The notes under the pieces were generated by a model, which made no database searches, was not told where the DNA came from, and saw only the letters and a list, made by a program, of their open reading frames with translations. A program made the translations under genes and the position numbers. Source: Micavibrio aeruginosavorus (lineage in GTDB: Bacteria; Pseudomonadota; Alphaproteobacteria; Micavibrionales; Micavibrionaceae). Taken from it: 10,440 nt of DNA. The DNA is taken from NCBI GenBank assembly GCA_003241475.1, contig QFQB01000109.1, forward strand, positions 1-10,440, in the 5' to 3' direction. Numbering within the stretch: position 1 is the first letter of the stretch; every line of letters begins with the position of its first letter. Positions 1 through 6,536 of the stretch are shown here, piece after piece.

Positions 1-613
1 TCATATCTCTGTATTGAGTATTTTTGAAGCCCCACAGAGTAGACGACATCTCCTCCTTGTGGCCGACAAGGAACGGGAAAGTAGTAATTATGTCCACTCC
101 CGATTGCTTTTCGATGAATCGATCGATTGTGTTGGATGCAGGGTTCCGGTTGTTTTCATCCCAGCCAAGGCGCATTTTCACGGTGACGGGAACTTCGACG
201 GATTTCACCACGGTTTCCATGATTTTTATGGCCAGCGCTTCATTCTTCATCAAGGCGGATCCGGCAAAGTTATTGACGACTTTTTTTACGGGGCATCCAA
301 AATTTATATCGATGATGGCGGCCCCGCGATCCACGTTGATTTTTGCGGCCTCGGCCATGACATCCGGCTCGCACCCGGCAAGCTGGACGGCGATGGGAAA
401 TTCCTCTGCGTAATCGGCTGGCGCACGCTTTCCCCGTTTGCACTCTTCGACCATGGGGCGGCTTGCAATCATTTCTGAAAAAACCAGCCCTGCGCCGTGC
501 TTTTTGACCATTCTCCGGAAAGGTAGATCGCTCACGCCCGACATCGGCGCAAGGAAGACGGGGGATTCTATTGTAATGCCTCCGATGGCGATGCTTTGCA
601 TGCTTTTAGACAT
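1..613 (-). CDS. dusB: tRNA-dihydrouridine synthase, DusB/NifR3 type (partial, runs off left edge; C-terminal end atypical)
   Basis: The frame reads 204 codons from an ATG at 611-613 and is still open at base 1. Dus enzymes are cytoplasmic FMN flavoproteins that reduce selected uridines of tRNA to dihydrouridine. Visible family signatures are the N-terminal FMN-barrel start APMSGVSDLPFRR (residues 22-34), SEMIASRPM (46-54), the catalytic-Cys segment DINFGCPVKK with Cys107, NNFAGSALMKN (114-124), and VTVKMRLGWDENNRN (143-157). After about residue 157, and certainly after DIIT near residue 177, the expected continuation with the VHGRT motif is missing; unrelated sequence follows (TFPFLVGHKEE and onward). 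No other frame restores the motif. The gene overlaps the stop of the flavoprotein gene upstream by 8 bp, so it is probably co-transcribed and translationally coupled. The DusB assignment rests on the first ~155 residues. Whether the gene is truncated cannot be decided inside the window. Confidence 0.8.
   Translation of the reverse strand, partial: MSKSMQSIAIGGITIESPVFLAPMSGVSDLPFRRMVKKHGAGLVFSEMIASRPMVEECKRGKRAPADYAEEFPIAVQLAGCEPDVMAEAAKINVDRGAAIIDINFGCPVKKVVNNFAGSALMKNEALAIKIMETVVKSVEVPVTVKMRLGWDENNRNPASNTIDRFIEKQSGVDIITTFPFLVGHKEEMSSTLWGFKNTQYRDM
54..72. repeat. Perfect 7-bp inverted repeat near the end of recognisable Dus sequence
   Basis: TCCTTGT, a 5-base loop GGCCG, then ACAAGGA form a short perfect hairpin. 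It lies inside the part of the Dus frame that no longer matches the family. A second perfect palindrome, AATCGATCGATT, sits at 117-128. On the minus strand an AAGGAGG stretch is followed closely by an ATG at 47-45, which could be a new start, though the spacing is short. The role is unknown; it could belong to an inserted or rearranged segment. Confidence 0.4.
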
Positions 614-1793
614 ACTGCCCCGCGCACCAGCCCGAAGACCATGCCCATTGAAAATTGAATCCGCCAAGATGTCCTGTGACATCGACAACCTCGCCGATGA
701 AATAAAGCCCGCTTTGTTTTGTGCTTTCAAAGGTTTTGGAAGAAATATCCTTGGTATCGACGCCGCCAAGCGTAACTTCGGCTGTGCGGTATCCCTCGCT
801 CCCCGAAGGCTTGATAGACCAGCCCTGGATTCTTTTGGCAAGGCTTTTGATTGTATTATCCGGTATGTCGCCCATGCGTCCTTCAATGCCCATGCTTTCA
901 AGAATTTTCTGAGCCAGTCTTTTGGGCAGAATGGTTTCAAGAACCGTGTGAACGGCGGTGCGGCCCGTTTCTTTTCTTTGTTCTTTCAGCCATGCCACCA
1001 CATCGATTTCAGGCATCAGGTCGATCACAATGTTTTCTCCGGGCTGCCAGTACGAGGAAATCTGCAGAATGGCCGGACCGCTGATGCCGCGGTGCGTGAA
1101 CAGGATCGCTTCGTCAAAAGCTTGTCCGTCTGCGCTTTTTACGCGCGCAGGGTCAACCGAAACGCCGCTCAATTCTTTCGTCTCATTCAGAATATACGGA
1201 TCGAAGGTCAGGGGAACAAGGCCGGCACGTGGCGGTATAATGCCGTGTCCAAATTGTTCGGCGATTTGATAGCCGAACGGTGTTGCGCCTATTTTGGGAA
1301 TCGACAGGCCACCGCACGCTATCACCAGCGATATGCAACTTATAATTCCCTTGCCGGTAGATAGATTGTATTGTCCATCTTCAGTTCGTTCTATTTTGTC
1401 TATCGTAGTAGAAGATTGCACGGCTACATTTGCAGAGGCGCATTCGTCTATGAGCATCTGAATGATGTCATTGGCAGAGTTGTCGCAGAACAATTGTCCC
1501 AATGTCTTTTCATGATAAGAAATTCCATGACGCTCTATCATGCCGATGAAGTCGTGTTGCGTGTAGCGCTTCAAGGCGGACCGGCAAAAATGCGGGTTGG
1601 ATGATATATATTTTTCCGGCGCGCAATGAAGATTTGTGAAATTGCAACGCCCGCCGCCGGAGATACGGATTTTTTCAGCTATTTTTGCTGAATGGTCCAG
1701 CACGACAACGCGCCGCCCGCGTTTTCCCGCCTCGATGGCGCACATCAGCCCTGCAGCTCCTGCGCCGATGATGACTACGTCGTAAGATATCAT
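606..1793 (-). CDS. YhiN/HI0933-family FAD-dependent oxidoreductase (BaiN-like flavoprotein)
   Basis: This is a 395-residue flavoprotein, a usual length for the family, and looks complete. The N-terminus carries a Rossmann dinucleotide-binding motif GAGAAG (residues 10-15) followed by an acidic end to the second strand (VLDHS). The family hallmark KIRISGGGRCNFTN is at residues 41-54. Near the C-terminus the second FAD-contact block reads GLYFIGEVVDVTGHLGGFNFQWAWSSG, with the typical TLGGV segment before it. Members are cytoplasmic and named variously aminoacetone oxidase-like or BaiN-like; the physiological substrate is generally unknown, so no reaction is assigned. The ATG shares an ATGA with the TGA stop of the lysR gene upstream, there is only a weak purine-rich sequence before it, and the stop overlaps dusB. 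It is therefore the middle gene of a coupled minus-strand operon. Confidence 0.92.
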   Translation of the reverse strand: MISYDVVIIGAGAAGLMCAIEAGKRGRRVVVLDHSAKIAEKIRISGGGRCNFTNLHCAPEKYISSNPHFCRSALKRYTQHDFIGMIERHGISYHEKTLGQLFCDNSANDIIQMLIDECASANVAVQSSTTIDKIERTEDGQYNLSTGKGIISCISLVIACGGLSIPKIGATPFGYQIAEQFGHGIIPPRAGLVPLTFDPYILNETKELSGVSVDPARVKSADGQAFDEAILFTHRGISGPAILQISSYWQPGENIVIDLMPEIDVVAWLKEQRKETGRTAVHTVLETILPKRLAQKILESMGIEGRMGDIPDNTIKSLAKRIQGWSIKPSGSEGYRTAEVTLGGVDTKDISSKTFESTKQSGLYFIGEVVDVTGHLGGFNFQWAWSSGWCAGQYV

Positions 1794-2677
1794 TGTTTTC
1801 TCAAAGCCACGGTTAAATGATCTATTAATGTTCTTATTTTGATCGAAAGATGCCGTGTGTGTTGATAAACGGCATACACATCAAAATCCTTTTCCTCAAA
1901 ATCTTCGAGCAGAATTTCAAGTTTCCCCTGTTCAAGAGATTCTTCGATAATAAAAGAGGGCAACAATGCGATGCCGCCGTCAGATAGAACTGTCTGATGC
2001 AATAGGTCCCCATTATCCGAAGAAAAATTCCCGGAGACAGGTTGCCATATTTTCCTGCCGTTGGCAAAAAACGGCCATGCCTTTCCTTCGGCAAGATTGA
2101 TATAGCTCAGGCAATTATGATTTTTCAAATCAGCAGGCTTTCTGGGTGTTCCATATTTTTTCAAATAGGTAGCGCTTGCACAGACAACGCGGCGGCTTCC
2201 GCATAATTTTTTGGCGATAAGACTCGGATCATCCAATGCGCCGATCCTAATAGCAAGATCATATCCTTCGGCCACCATATCAACGCGTCTGTCTGATAAA
2301 TAGGTCTTAATGCTGACATCAGGATATTTGGCGAGATATGAGGCAAGGGCAGGTGCCAGTGTCTGTAACCCGAAGCTGAGCGGTGCCGTGAGCTTGATTG
2401 TGCCAGCTGGCTTTTGTGCCTGAAGACGGATGCCCGATTCAATCTCGTCCAGTTCGTCCAGAACGCGTTGCGCGTGAATAAGATAGTCTTGTCCGGTATC
2501 CGTGAGCGTGACTTTGCGGGTCGTGCGCAAGAAAAGCTGTGTGCCCAGATGATCTTCTAGATCTTTGATGCGTTTGCTGACGACGGAGGCGGCAAGGTTG
2601 AGCTTCCGGCCGGCCTCGGCAAAGCTACCGGTCTCGGCAATTGCCCGAAACGCCTGCATATTGGCCAGTTTATCCAT
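1790..2677 (-). CDS. LysR-family transcriptional regulator
   Basis: The 295-residue product has the standard LysR length and layout. The winged helix-turn-helix occupies residues 1-60, with the characteristic FRAIAETGSFAEAGRKLN and VVSKRIKDLEDHLGTQLFLR blocks, then RKVTLTDTG. Residues about 90-295 form the periplasmic-binding-protein-like effector domain, starting with GTIKLTAPLSFG. The gene is divergent from the hydrolase/dioxygenase/esterase operon, with 135 bp between the starts, the classical arrangement for a LysR protein that controls its neighbour. It is followed without a gap by the flavoprotein gene (ATGA overlap). The inducer cannot be read from the sequence; an aromatic or quinone-like compound is an inference from the target genes. 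The domain architecture resembles LysR regulators near small electrophile-response genes, but a specific name is not justified. Confidence 0.95.
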   Translation of the reverse strand: MDKLANMQAFRAIAETGSFAEAGRKLNLAASVVSKRIKDLEDHLGTQLFLRTTRKVTLTDTGQDYLIHAQRVLDELDEIESGIRLQAQKPAGTIKLTAPLSFGLQTLAPALASYLAKYPDVSIKTYLSDRRVDMVAEGYDLAIRIGALDDPSLIAKKLCGSRRVVCASATYLKKYGTPRKPADLKNHNCLSYINLAEGKAWPFFANGRKIWQPVSGNFSSDNGDLLHQTVLSDGGIALLPSFIIEESLEQGKLEILLEDFEEKDFDVYAVYQHTRHLSIKIRTLIDHLTVALRKQ

Positions 2678-2680
2678 GCT

Positions 2681-2713
2681 TATTATTCCATTATTTCGAA
2701 TAGTATTATTCTA
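2681..2713. promoter_or_regulatory. Candidate LysR operator in divergent intergenic region
   Basis: The AT-rich gap between the divergent lysR and hydrolase starts holds three alternating half-sites: TATTC at 2684-2688, GAATA at 2698-2702 and TATTC at 2707-2711. The first two form an inverted repeat with a 9-base spacer, the last two an inverted repeat with a 4-base spacer. The longer word TATTATTC recurs 23 bp apart (2681 and 2704), about two helical turns. TTCGAA at 2695-2700 is itself palindromic. LysR proteins typically bind such dyads between divergent genes. The arrangement is seen directly; binding is inferred. No convincing -35/-10 pair could be chosen in the AT-rich background. Confidence 0.4.
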
Positions 2714-2812
2714 AATAGCAATATTATCATTATTTATGAATTAATCTAGACTTTAATCATAGGGCGAAAAAAACGCCGAAAACAAGATTGAACCCCATTA
2801 AAGGAAGAAAAA

Positions 2813-3478
2813 ATGACCGCCGCAACTGACAAGCTTTTAACACCTGATAATTCTGTTTTTCTCTTTATCGACCATCAGCCGCAAATGGCGTTCGGCGTAA
2901 CGAATATCGACCGGCAACAACTTAAAAACAATACGGTCGCGATGGCAAAGACAGCGAAGCTTTTCAACATCCCGACCGTGCTGACGGCCGTCGAAACGGA
3001 AAGCTTTTCGGGTTATATCTGGCCTGAGCTGATCGATGTTTTGAAGCAAGACCCCCTGGAGCGTTCCAGTATGAATGCATGGGAAGACAAAGCTGTCGTC
3101 GACGCCATCAAGAAAACGGGACGCAAAAAAATTGTCATCGCCGGCCTGTGGACGGAAGCGTGCATCGTGTTTCCCACGATATGTGCCCTTGATGAGGGTT
3201 TTGAAGTGATCGTGGTGGTTGATGCCTCTGGCGGAACATCGCAAGTAGCTCATGACGCGGCGATGCGCCGCATGGAGCAGCACGGCGCCGAAAGCATTTC
3301 TGCTGTTCAATTAACCTTAGAGCTACAACGCGACTGGGCTCGTACAGAAACCTATGACGGCGTCATAGACATTACAACCGAACATTTCGGCGCCTATGGC
3401 ATGGGTGTTGATTACGCCAAGACCATTGTGCACAAAATGCCGCAACGATCTAATTTTAAACACAAAGTAAACAAGTAA
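2813..3478 (+). CDS. Isochorismatase-like cysteine hydrolase (YcaC-related)
   Basis: The product of 221 residues belongs to the isochorismatase-fold cysteine hydrolases. The N-terminal strand FLFIDHQPQM supplies the catalytic Asp20. The segment RSSMNAWED (residues 84-92) is typical of the YcaC subgroup. IVIAGLWTEACIVFP carries the nucleophile Cys117, and the following VVVDASGG block closes the fold. The triad Lys could not be assigned with certainty. A strong ribosome site AAGGAAG (2801-2807) lies 5 bases before the ATG. It is first in a three-gene operon, with 24 bp to the dioxygenase gene. The substrate is unknown for this subgroup; nicotinamidase or isochorismatase activity should not be assumed. 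Its place suggests a role beside the dioxygenase and esterase in breakdown or detoxification of small carbonyl or aromatic compounds. Confidence 0.9.
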   Translation: MTAATDKLLTPDNSVFLFIDHQPQMAFGVTNIDRQQLKNNTVAMAKTAKLFNIPTVLTAVETESFSGYIWPELIDVLKQDPLERSSMNAWEDKAVVDAIKKTGRKKIVIAGLWTEACIVFPTICALDEGFEVIVVVDASGGTSQVAHDAAMRRMEQHGAESISAVQLTLELQRDWARTETYDGVIDITTEHFGAYGMGVDYAKTIVHKMPQRSNFKHKVNK

Positions 3479-3502
3479 GCTTTTGATGAAAGGAGCAAAG
3501 CC

Positions 3503-4432
3503 ATGAAAACATCTTTTGGAATACACCACATTACGGCGATCGCGAGCGATCCCAAGCGCAACTTCGATTTTTATACGAAAGTTTTGGGGCTACGCTTTAT
3601 AAAAAAGACCGTCAATTACGATGATCCTAGCACTTACCATTTCTACTTTGCCGACAAGGTCGGAACGCCGGGAACGGTTCTCACCTTCTTTCCGCATCCC
3701 GACCTTCCCAAAGGCCGCGCGGGAACGGGCCAAGCCGTGGAAATCGTCTTCGCTGTTCCCAAAACGGCGCTATCCTTCTGGGTCAATCGCTTTCACGAAC
3801 TGGGCATTGAGTATCAGGGACCGGAAAAGCATTTCGATGAAACGGTTGTCCGCATTCAAGACCCCGACGGTTTGATGCTGGAATTTGTCGGCGTTGATAA
3901 TCTGTCGGATGATACGCTTTGGACGACGGATGATATCGGTCCAGATGTCGCGATCCGCGGATTTCACAGCGTATCGCTGTGGGTCGAGGATCAGGCAAAA
4001 ACAGCCAAACTTCTGACCTCTCAGCTGGGCTTCAAGCTGGTTGGCAGCGACGGTAGCCGCTATCGCTACGCCGCAAGCGGGAATGGTCTTGGCCGGATTG
4101 TCGATCTGCGGGAAATTCCGGGTATGTGGAAGGGCGCACCGGGTGCCGGCACCATTCACCATGTTGCATGGCGGGTGGGAGATGACGAGGCCGAGTTGAA
4201 GGTCCGTGAAGGACTGGAGGGCGAAGGTATGCGTCTGACTCAGGTCATAGACCGAAACTACTTCCACTCGGTCTATTTCCGCGAGCCGAACGGTGTATTG
4301 TTCGAACTGGCAACCGACAATCCCGGTTTTGACATCGACGAGACGGTCGAAACGTTGGGACAGGAGCTGAAACTGCCATCCAAATATGAACAGCACCGCG
4401 ACGCTATCGCTGCCGCGTTGCCGACACTCTAA
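3503..4432 (+). CDS. mhqO: Ring-cleaving dioxygenase, VOC/glyoxalase superfamily (MhqO-like)
   Basis: The 309-residue protein has two vicinal-oxygen-chelate modules. The first starts at HHITAIASDP (residues 8-17) and includes FDFYTKVLGLRFIKKTVNYDD. The second starts at GFHSVSLWV (153-161). Likely metal ligands are His8 or His9, His219 or His220 in TIHHVAWRV, and Glu268 in GVLFELATD, as expected for a type I extradiol-like enzyme. It resembles MhqO of Bacillus, a predicted hydroquinone or catechol dioxygenase in quinone resistance, and is cytoplasmic. AAAGGAG (3489-3495) precedes the ATG by 7 bases. It sits between the cysteine hydrolase and the MhqD-like hydrolase, all in one direction with gaps of 23-24 bp, so they are surely co-transcribed. 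Ring cleavage is family knowledge; the actual substrate is not visible. Confidence 0.9.
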   Translation: MKTSFGIHHITAIASDPKRNFDFYTKVLGLRFIKKTVNYDDPSTYHFYFADKVGTPGTVLTFFPHPDLPKGRAGTGQAVEIVFAVPKTALSFWVNRFHELGIEYQGPEKHFDETVVRIQDPDGLMLEFVGVDNLSDDTLWTTDDIGPDVAIRGFHSVSLWVEDQAKTAKLLTSQLGFKLVGSDGSRYRYAASGNGLGRIVDLREIPGMWKGAPGAGTIHHVAWRVGDDEAELKVREGLEGEGMRLTQVIDRNYFHSVYFREPNGVLFELATDNPGFDIDETVETLGQELKLPSKYEQHRDAIAAALPTL

Positions 4433-4455
4433 ACACAGGAAAAGGGGAGACCGTC

Positions 4456-5076
4456 ATGGATACGGATTTCAAACATATTTTTGTTCCGGGCGATCTTTCC
4501 CTGCCTGTGTTGCTCTTGCTTCATGGCACGGGTGGCGACGAGCACGATCTGGTGGAACTGGGGCAGTCAGTCTCTCCCGGTTCCGCTATCTTGTCCGTAC
4601 GCGGCAAGGTTCTTGAAAACGGCATGCCGCGTTTCTTTCGCCGTCTGGCCGAAGGAGTATTTGATCTGGCAGATTTGAACTTTAGAACAAATGAATTGGC
4701 CGATTTTATAGCGCAGGCGCGCGTTCAGTATGGTTTAAGCGAAAGCCGCGTGATCGCCATGGGGTATTCCAACGGCGCCAATATCGTAGCCAGTATATTG
4801 TTCTCCCGCCCGGAAGCACTGCAAGGAGCCATTTTGCTACGCGCCATGGTTCCGTTCCGGCCAAAGGAATTGCCGGATTTGCGCGGCAAAAAAATCCTCA
4901 TGCTGTCCGGTTTAATGGATCAAATCATTCCGATAGAAAATTCAAAAACCCTTACGGGCCTTTTGCAAGACGCCGGAGCCGACGTGACGTTCGATGTGAA
5001 GCCGGCAGGGCACGGCCTGACGCAAGCCGATTTTTTGGCTATAAAAAACTGGATGCTAAGCGCCAATATTCCATAA
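4456..5076 (+). CDS. mhqD: Alpha/beta-hydrolase, carboxylesterase/phospholipase family (MhqD-like)
   Basis: This 206-residue serine hydrolase matches the small MhqD/carboxylesterase type in length and motifs. The oxyanion-hole strand LLLLHGTGGDEHDL is at residues 19-32, followed by the family block SVRGKVLENGMPRFFRRL (47-64). The nucleophile elbow GYSNGA places Ser105, Asp155 lies in SGLMDQIIP, and His186 in AGHGL; this completes a Ser-Asp-His triad. There is no signal peptide, so it is cytoplasmic. GGGGAG (4444-4449) is a good ribosome site 6 bases before the ATG. In Bacillus, MhqD and MhqO are induced together by quinones and related electrophiles; the same pair here, beside a LysR gene, suggests a comparable detoxification unit. 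The ester or ring-fission product it hydrolyses is not known. Confidence 0.9.
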   Translation: MDTDFKHIFVPGDLSLPVLLLLHGTGGDEHDLVELGQSVSPGSAILSVRGKVLENGMPRFFRRLAEGVFDLADLNFRTNELADFIAQARVQYGLSESRVIAMGYSNGANIVASILFSRPEALQGAILLRAMVPFRPKELPDLRGKKILMLSGLMDQIIPIENSKTLTGLLQDAGADVTFDVKPAGHGLTQADFLAIKNWMLSANIP

Positions 5077-5132
5077 CCTTTTGATAATAAACAAATATAT
5101 CTTCAGGCTTTGTTTGCAGTCTTCGGTCTGTC

Positions 5133-5149
5133 TGGAGAGGGGCTCTCTA
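5133..5149. repeat. Short hairpin after the hydrolase operon
   Basis: GAGAG, GGG, CTCTC (5135-5147) can pair and extend by a G-T and a T-A pair to 5133-5149. It lies 57 bp past the stop of the MhqD-like gene but has no T-run behind it, so it is at best a weak terminator or a Rho-dependent end. No intrinsic terminator was found between the operon and the cold-shock gene. Confidence 0.25.
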
Positions 5150-5201
5150 AAACTATTGCTATTCTAAGCCACTAGGTTATCGTGTTGCCATATTCGAACA
5201 T

Positions 5202-5302
5202 TCAGTACTGACTTGCTTTTGCCTTTGGGCCTTATCTCAAGACAACGCTATCTTCGGATTAAGTTTATGCATGTTGCATAGACTTACTGCACGATAATGT
5301 GC
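5202..5302 (+). promoter_or_regulatory. Upstream/leader region of the cold-shock gene with three inverted repeats
   Basis: Three small dyads precede the cold-shock gene: TCAGTACTGA (5202-5211, perfect palindrome), TATGCA-TGT-TGCATA (5266-5280), and GCAC-GATAAT-GTGC (5289-5302). Cold-shock mRNAs of other bacteria have structured, temperature-responsive leaders, and these hairpins could serve that role; this is inference. GATAAT at 5293-5298 resembles a -10 box, but no matching -35 at proper spacing is seen. The 247-bp gap from 5077 has no credible gene. Confidence 0.35.
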
Positions 5303-5323
5303 GTTTTTTAAAAGGAGGCCATT

Positions 5324-5527
5324 ATGGCACAAGGTACAGTTAAATGGTTCAATTCTCAAAAAGGCTTTGGTTTTATCCAGCCTGACGCTGGCGGACCCGA
5401 TGTGTTCGTTCACATCAGTGCCGTTGAAAAAGCAGGCCTGCGCGGTCTGAACGAAGGTCAGAAAGTTTCCTACGAAGTGACGTCTGATCGCGGCAAGGAT
5501 GCCGCAACGAACATTCAAGCGGCTTAA
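5324..5527 (+). CDS. cspA: Cold-shock domain protein (CspA family)
   Basis: This 67-residue protein is a single cold-shock domain, an OB fold that binds single-stranded RNA and DNA and acts as an RNA chaperone in the cytoplasm. MAQGTVKWFNSQKGFGFIQP contains the RNP1 motif KGFGFI, and VFVHIS is RNP2. The C-terminal half keeps the GLRGLNEGQKVSYEV segment. Length and motifs are those of a complete family member. The start is fixed by a near-perfect ribosome site AAAGGAGG (5311-5318) 5 bases before the ATG. The gene is alone: the upstream gap is 247 bp and a strong terminator follows 20 bp after the stop. Whether it is cold-induced or constitutive cannot be told, since many bacteria carry several paralogues. 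Confidence 0.97.
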   Translation: MAQGTVKWFNSQKGFGFIQPDAGGPDVFVHISAVEKAGLRGLNEGQKVSYEVTSDRGKDAATNIQAA

Positions 5528-5546
5528 TTGGCCCTTTGACGTTTTT

Positions 5547-5581
5547 AAAAAGCCTGACGCGGTAAACGTCAGGCTTTTTTT
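5547..5581. terminator. Intrinsic terminator after cspA
   Basis: AGCCTGACG (5551-5559) and CGTCAGGCT (5567-5575) form a perfect 9-bp stem around a 7-base loop, followed by a run of seven T (5575-5581). An A-run before the stem (5547-5551) lengthens the pairing and could let it work on the minus strand too. It separates cspA from the PEPC-like gene. Confidence 0.93.
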
Positions 5582-5603
5582 GCATATTTTTCATGCGTCT
5601 CTA

Positions 5604-5632
5604 TTCCTGACCGGTGCAATATCCATTATAAA
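5604..5632 (+). promoter_or_regulatory. Weak candidate promoter for the PEPC-like gene
   Basis: TATAAA (5627-5632) resembles a -10 box and lies 31 bases before the ATG. TTCCTG at 5604-5609 is 17 bases upstream but matches the -35 consensus poorly. A promoter is needed here because a strong terminator lies just upstream, but this exact choice is tentative. Confidence 0.25.
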
Positions 5633-5663
5633 GAATAGATCGCATTTTCAGGAAGTTCCCACC

Positions 5664-6536
5664 ATGTCCCCCCAGCCTGCTCCAGCCATAAAAAACTATG
5701 CACGCAAGATCGAGCGCCTTTTGACGGGACGGTATATGCAGGTGCTGGCTTCCAAAGATCCAGAAGCCCATGCGCTCTTACTACGCAAATACGAAATTCA
5801 GGGCGAAGAAACGGGAAGCGAAGCCCGTGATGAAAAAATAAACCGCATGAACGCTTATATTGCGTTTTGGAAAGAATTGTCCGCGCAACAGCAATTGCTT
5901 CTTGCTGCCAACGATGCAAAAATGAATCACATCGCACGTTTGGCCCGCACCATCGGAACAACCGAAGTCGTTTGGGCGCACAACAAGATTGAAAGTACGA
6001 CAGCTGGCTCCATTGATTTTGTTATACATTCTTTCCGAAAGCAGGGAATATCAGCAGAACAGGTGCAGCAGTTCATAGACGAGAATGCTGTGGCATGGGT
6101 AAGCTTGACAGGGCACCCAACCAATCCGACAACTGTCGGCTATACAATCGCCCAGATGCAACTGGCGCGTATTATGAGCGATCCGCAGGCAACAGCCGCG
6201 AGTCTTGATGAAGCGCTAGCGCATTTGTATGAAACGCCGATTATAGGTGATAGGAAAAGTCCGCTGGATGAGGCGCGCGAAATTCTAAATACGCTCAACG
6301 TTCTTTATGATGTCGCATTGGATCAGCGCAGGCTTTTTGAAACGGCGCTGGAAAAATACGATTATGCCAGGGAAGGCGTGTCCATTCATTATCCGCTTTT
6401 GGTCCCTTGTGCATGGACGCTAGGTGATGGGGACGGCAATGAAAACCTTACGGCGGAAGTTCTCGAGCAGGGAATCGCTCTGCATCGCCGGACCGTGGGC
6501 TCGCTACTTGGAAACGCTCGAATCCATCCGGTCTAA
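5664..6536 (+). CDS. ppc: Phosphoenolpyruvate carboxylase-like protein, N-terminal part (frame broken at 6497-6499)
   Basis: This is the first 278 residues of a 994-residue PEPC homologue, plus 12 out-of-frame residues to a stop at 6534-6536. PEPC adds bicarbonate to phosphoenolpyruvate to give oxaloacetate, refilling the citric-acid cycle. The segment VSLTGHPTNPTTVGYT (146-161) corresponds to LTAHPTE and keeps the catalytic His (His151), though the usual Glu of HPTE is Asn. KSPLDEAREILNTL (198-211) matches the RPSPVDEA region. GDGDGNENLTAEV (254-266) corresponds to GGDRDGNPNVT but has Gly for the Arg. The ATG at 5664 is preferred to an in-frame upstream start at 5499 because AGGAAG (5650-5655) precedes it properly and the upstream start would read through the terminator. 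Homology leaves this frame after HRRTV and resumes one frame over at ARYLETLE. Confidence 0.85.
   Translation: MSPQPAPAIKNYARKIERLLTGRYMQVLASKDPEAHALLLRKYEIQGEETGSEARDEKINRMNAYIAFWKELSAQQQLLLAANDAKMNHIARLARTIGTTEVVWAHNKIESTTAGSIDFVIHSFRKQGISAEQVQQFIDENAVAWVSLTGHPTNPTTVGYTIAQMQLARIMSDPQATAASLDEALAHLYETPIIGDRKSPLDEAREILNTLNVLYDVALDQRRLFETALEKYDYAREGVSIHYPLLVPCAWTLGDGDGNENLTAEVLEQGIALHRRTVGSLLGNARIHPV
6497..6499 (+). other. Frameshift site within the PEPC-like gene (one extra G in a GGG run)
   Basis: Reading through HRRT-V (GTG at 6495-6497) and dropping one G gives ARYLETLESI in the other frame, a smooth join to PEPC-like sequence with no lost residues. The restored gene has 994 codons. No recognisable programmed-shift signal is present. 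A sequencing error in the G run or a recent mutation both fit. Confidence 0.85.

Noticed and set aside
438..1364. 308-codon plus-strand open frame
   Set aside because: It lies antisense to the YhiN-family gene, has no recognisable motif, and its composition is that of a shadow frame.
2837..3310. 157-codon minus-strand open frame
   Set aside because: Antisense shadow of the cysteine hydrolase gene.
3770..4396. 208-codon minus-strand open frame
   Set aside because: Antisense to the ring-cleaving dioxygenase, whose frame has clear family motifs; no ribosome site or domain.
5237..5518. 93-codon minus-strand open frame across the cold-shock gene
   Set aside because: Covers the complement of a certain cspA gene and its leader; no independent support.
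5499..5663. Upstream start for the PEPC-like gene
   Set aside because: It would begin inside cspA and translate through a strong terminator; the ATG at 5664 has a proper ribosome site.
6424..6498. ATG at 6424 as a separate gene start
   Set aside because: The region codes PEPC sequence in the other frame (GDGDGNENLTAEV); the second frame carries homology only after the G run.
6495..6500. Programmed frameshift in the PEPC-like gene
   Set aside because: No known slippery heptamer or +1 stop-linked site is present; a homopolymer indel is simpler.
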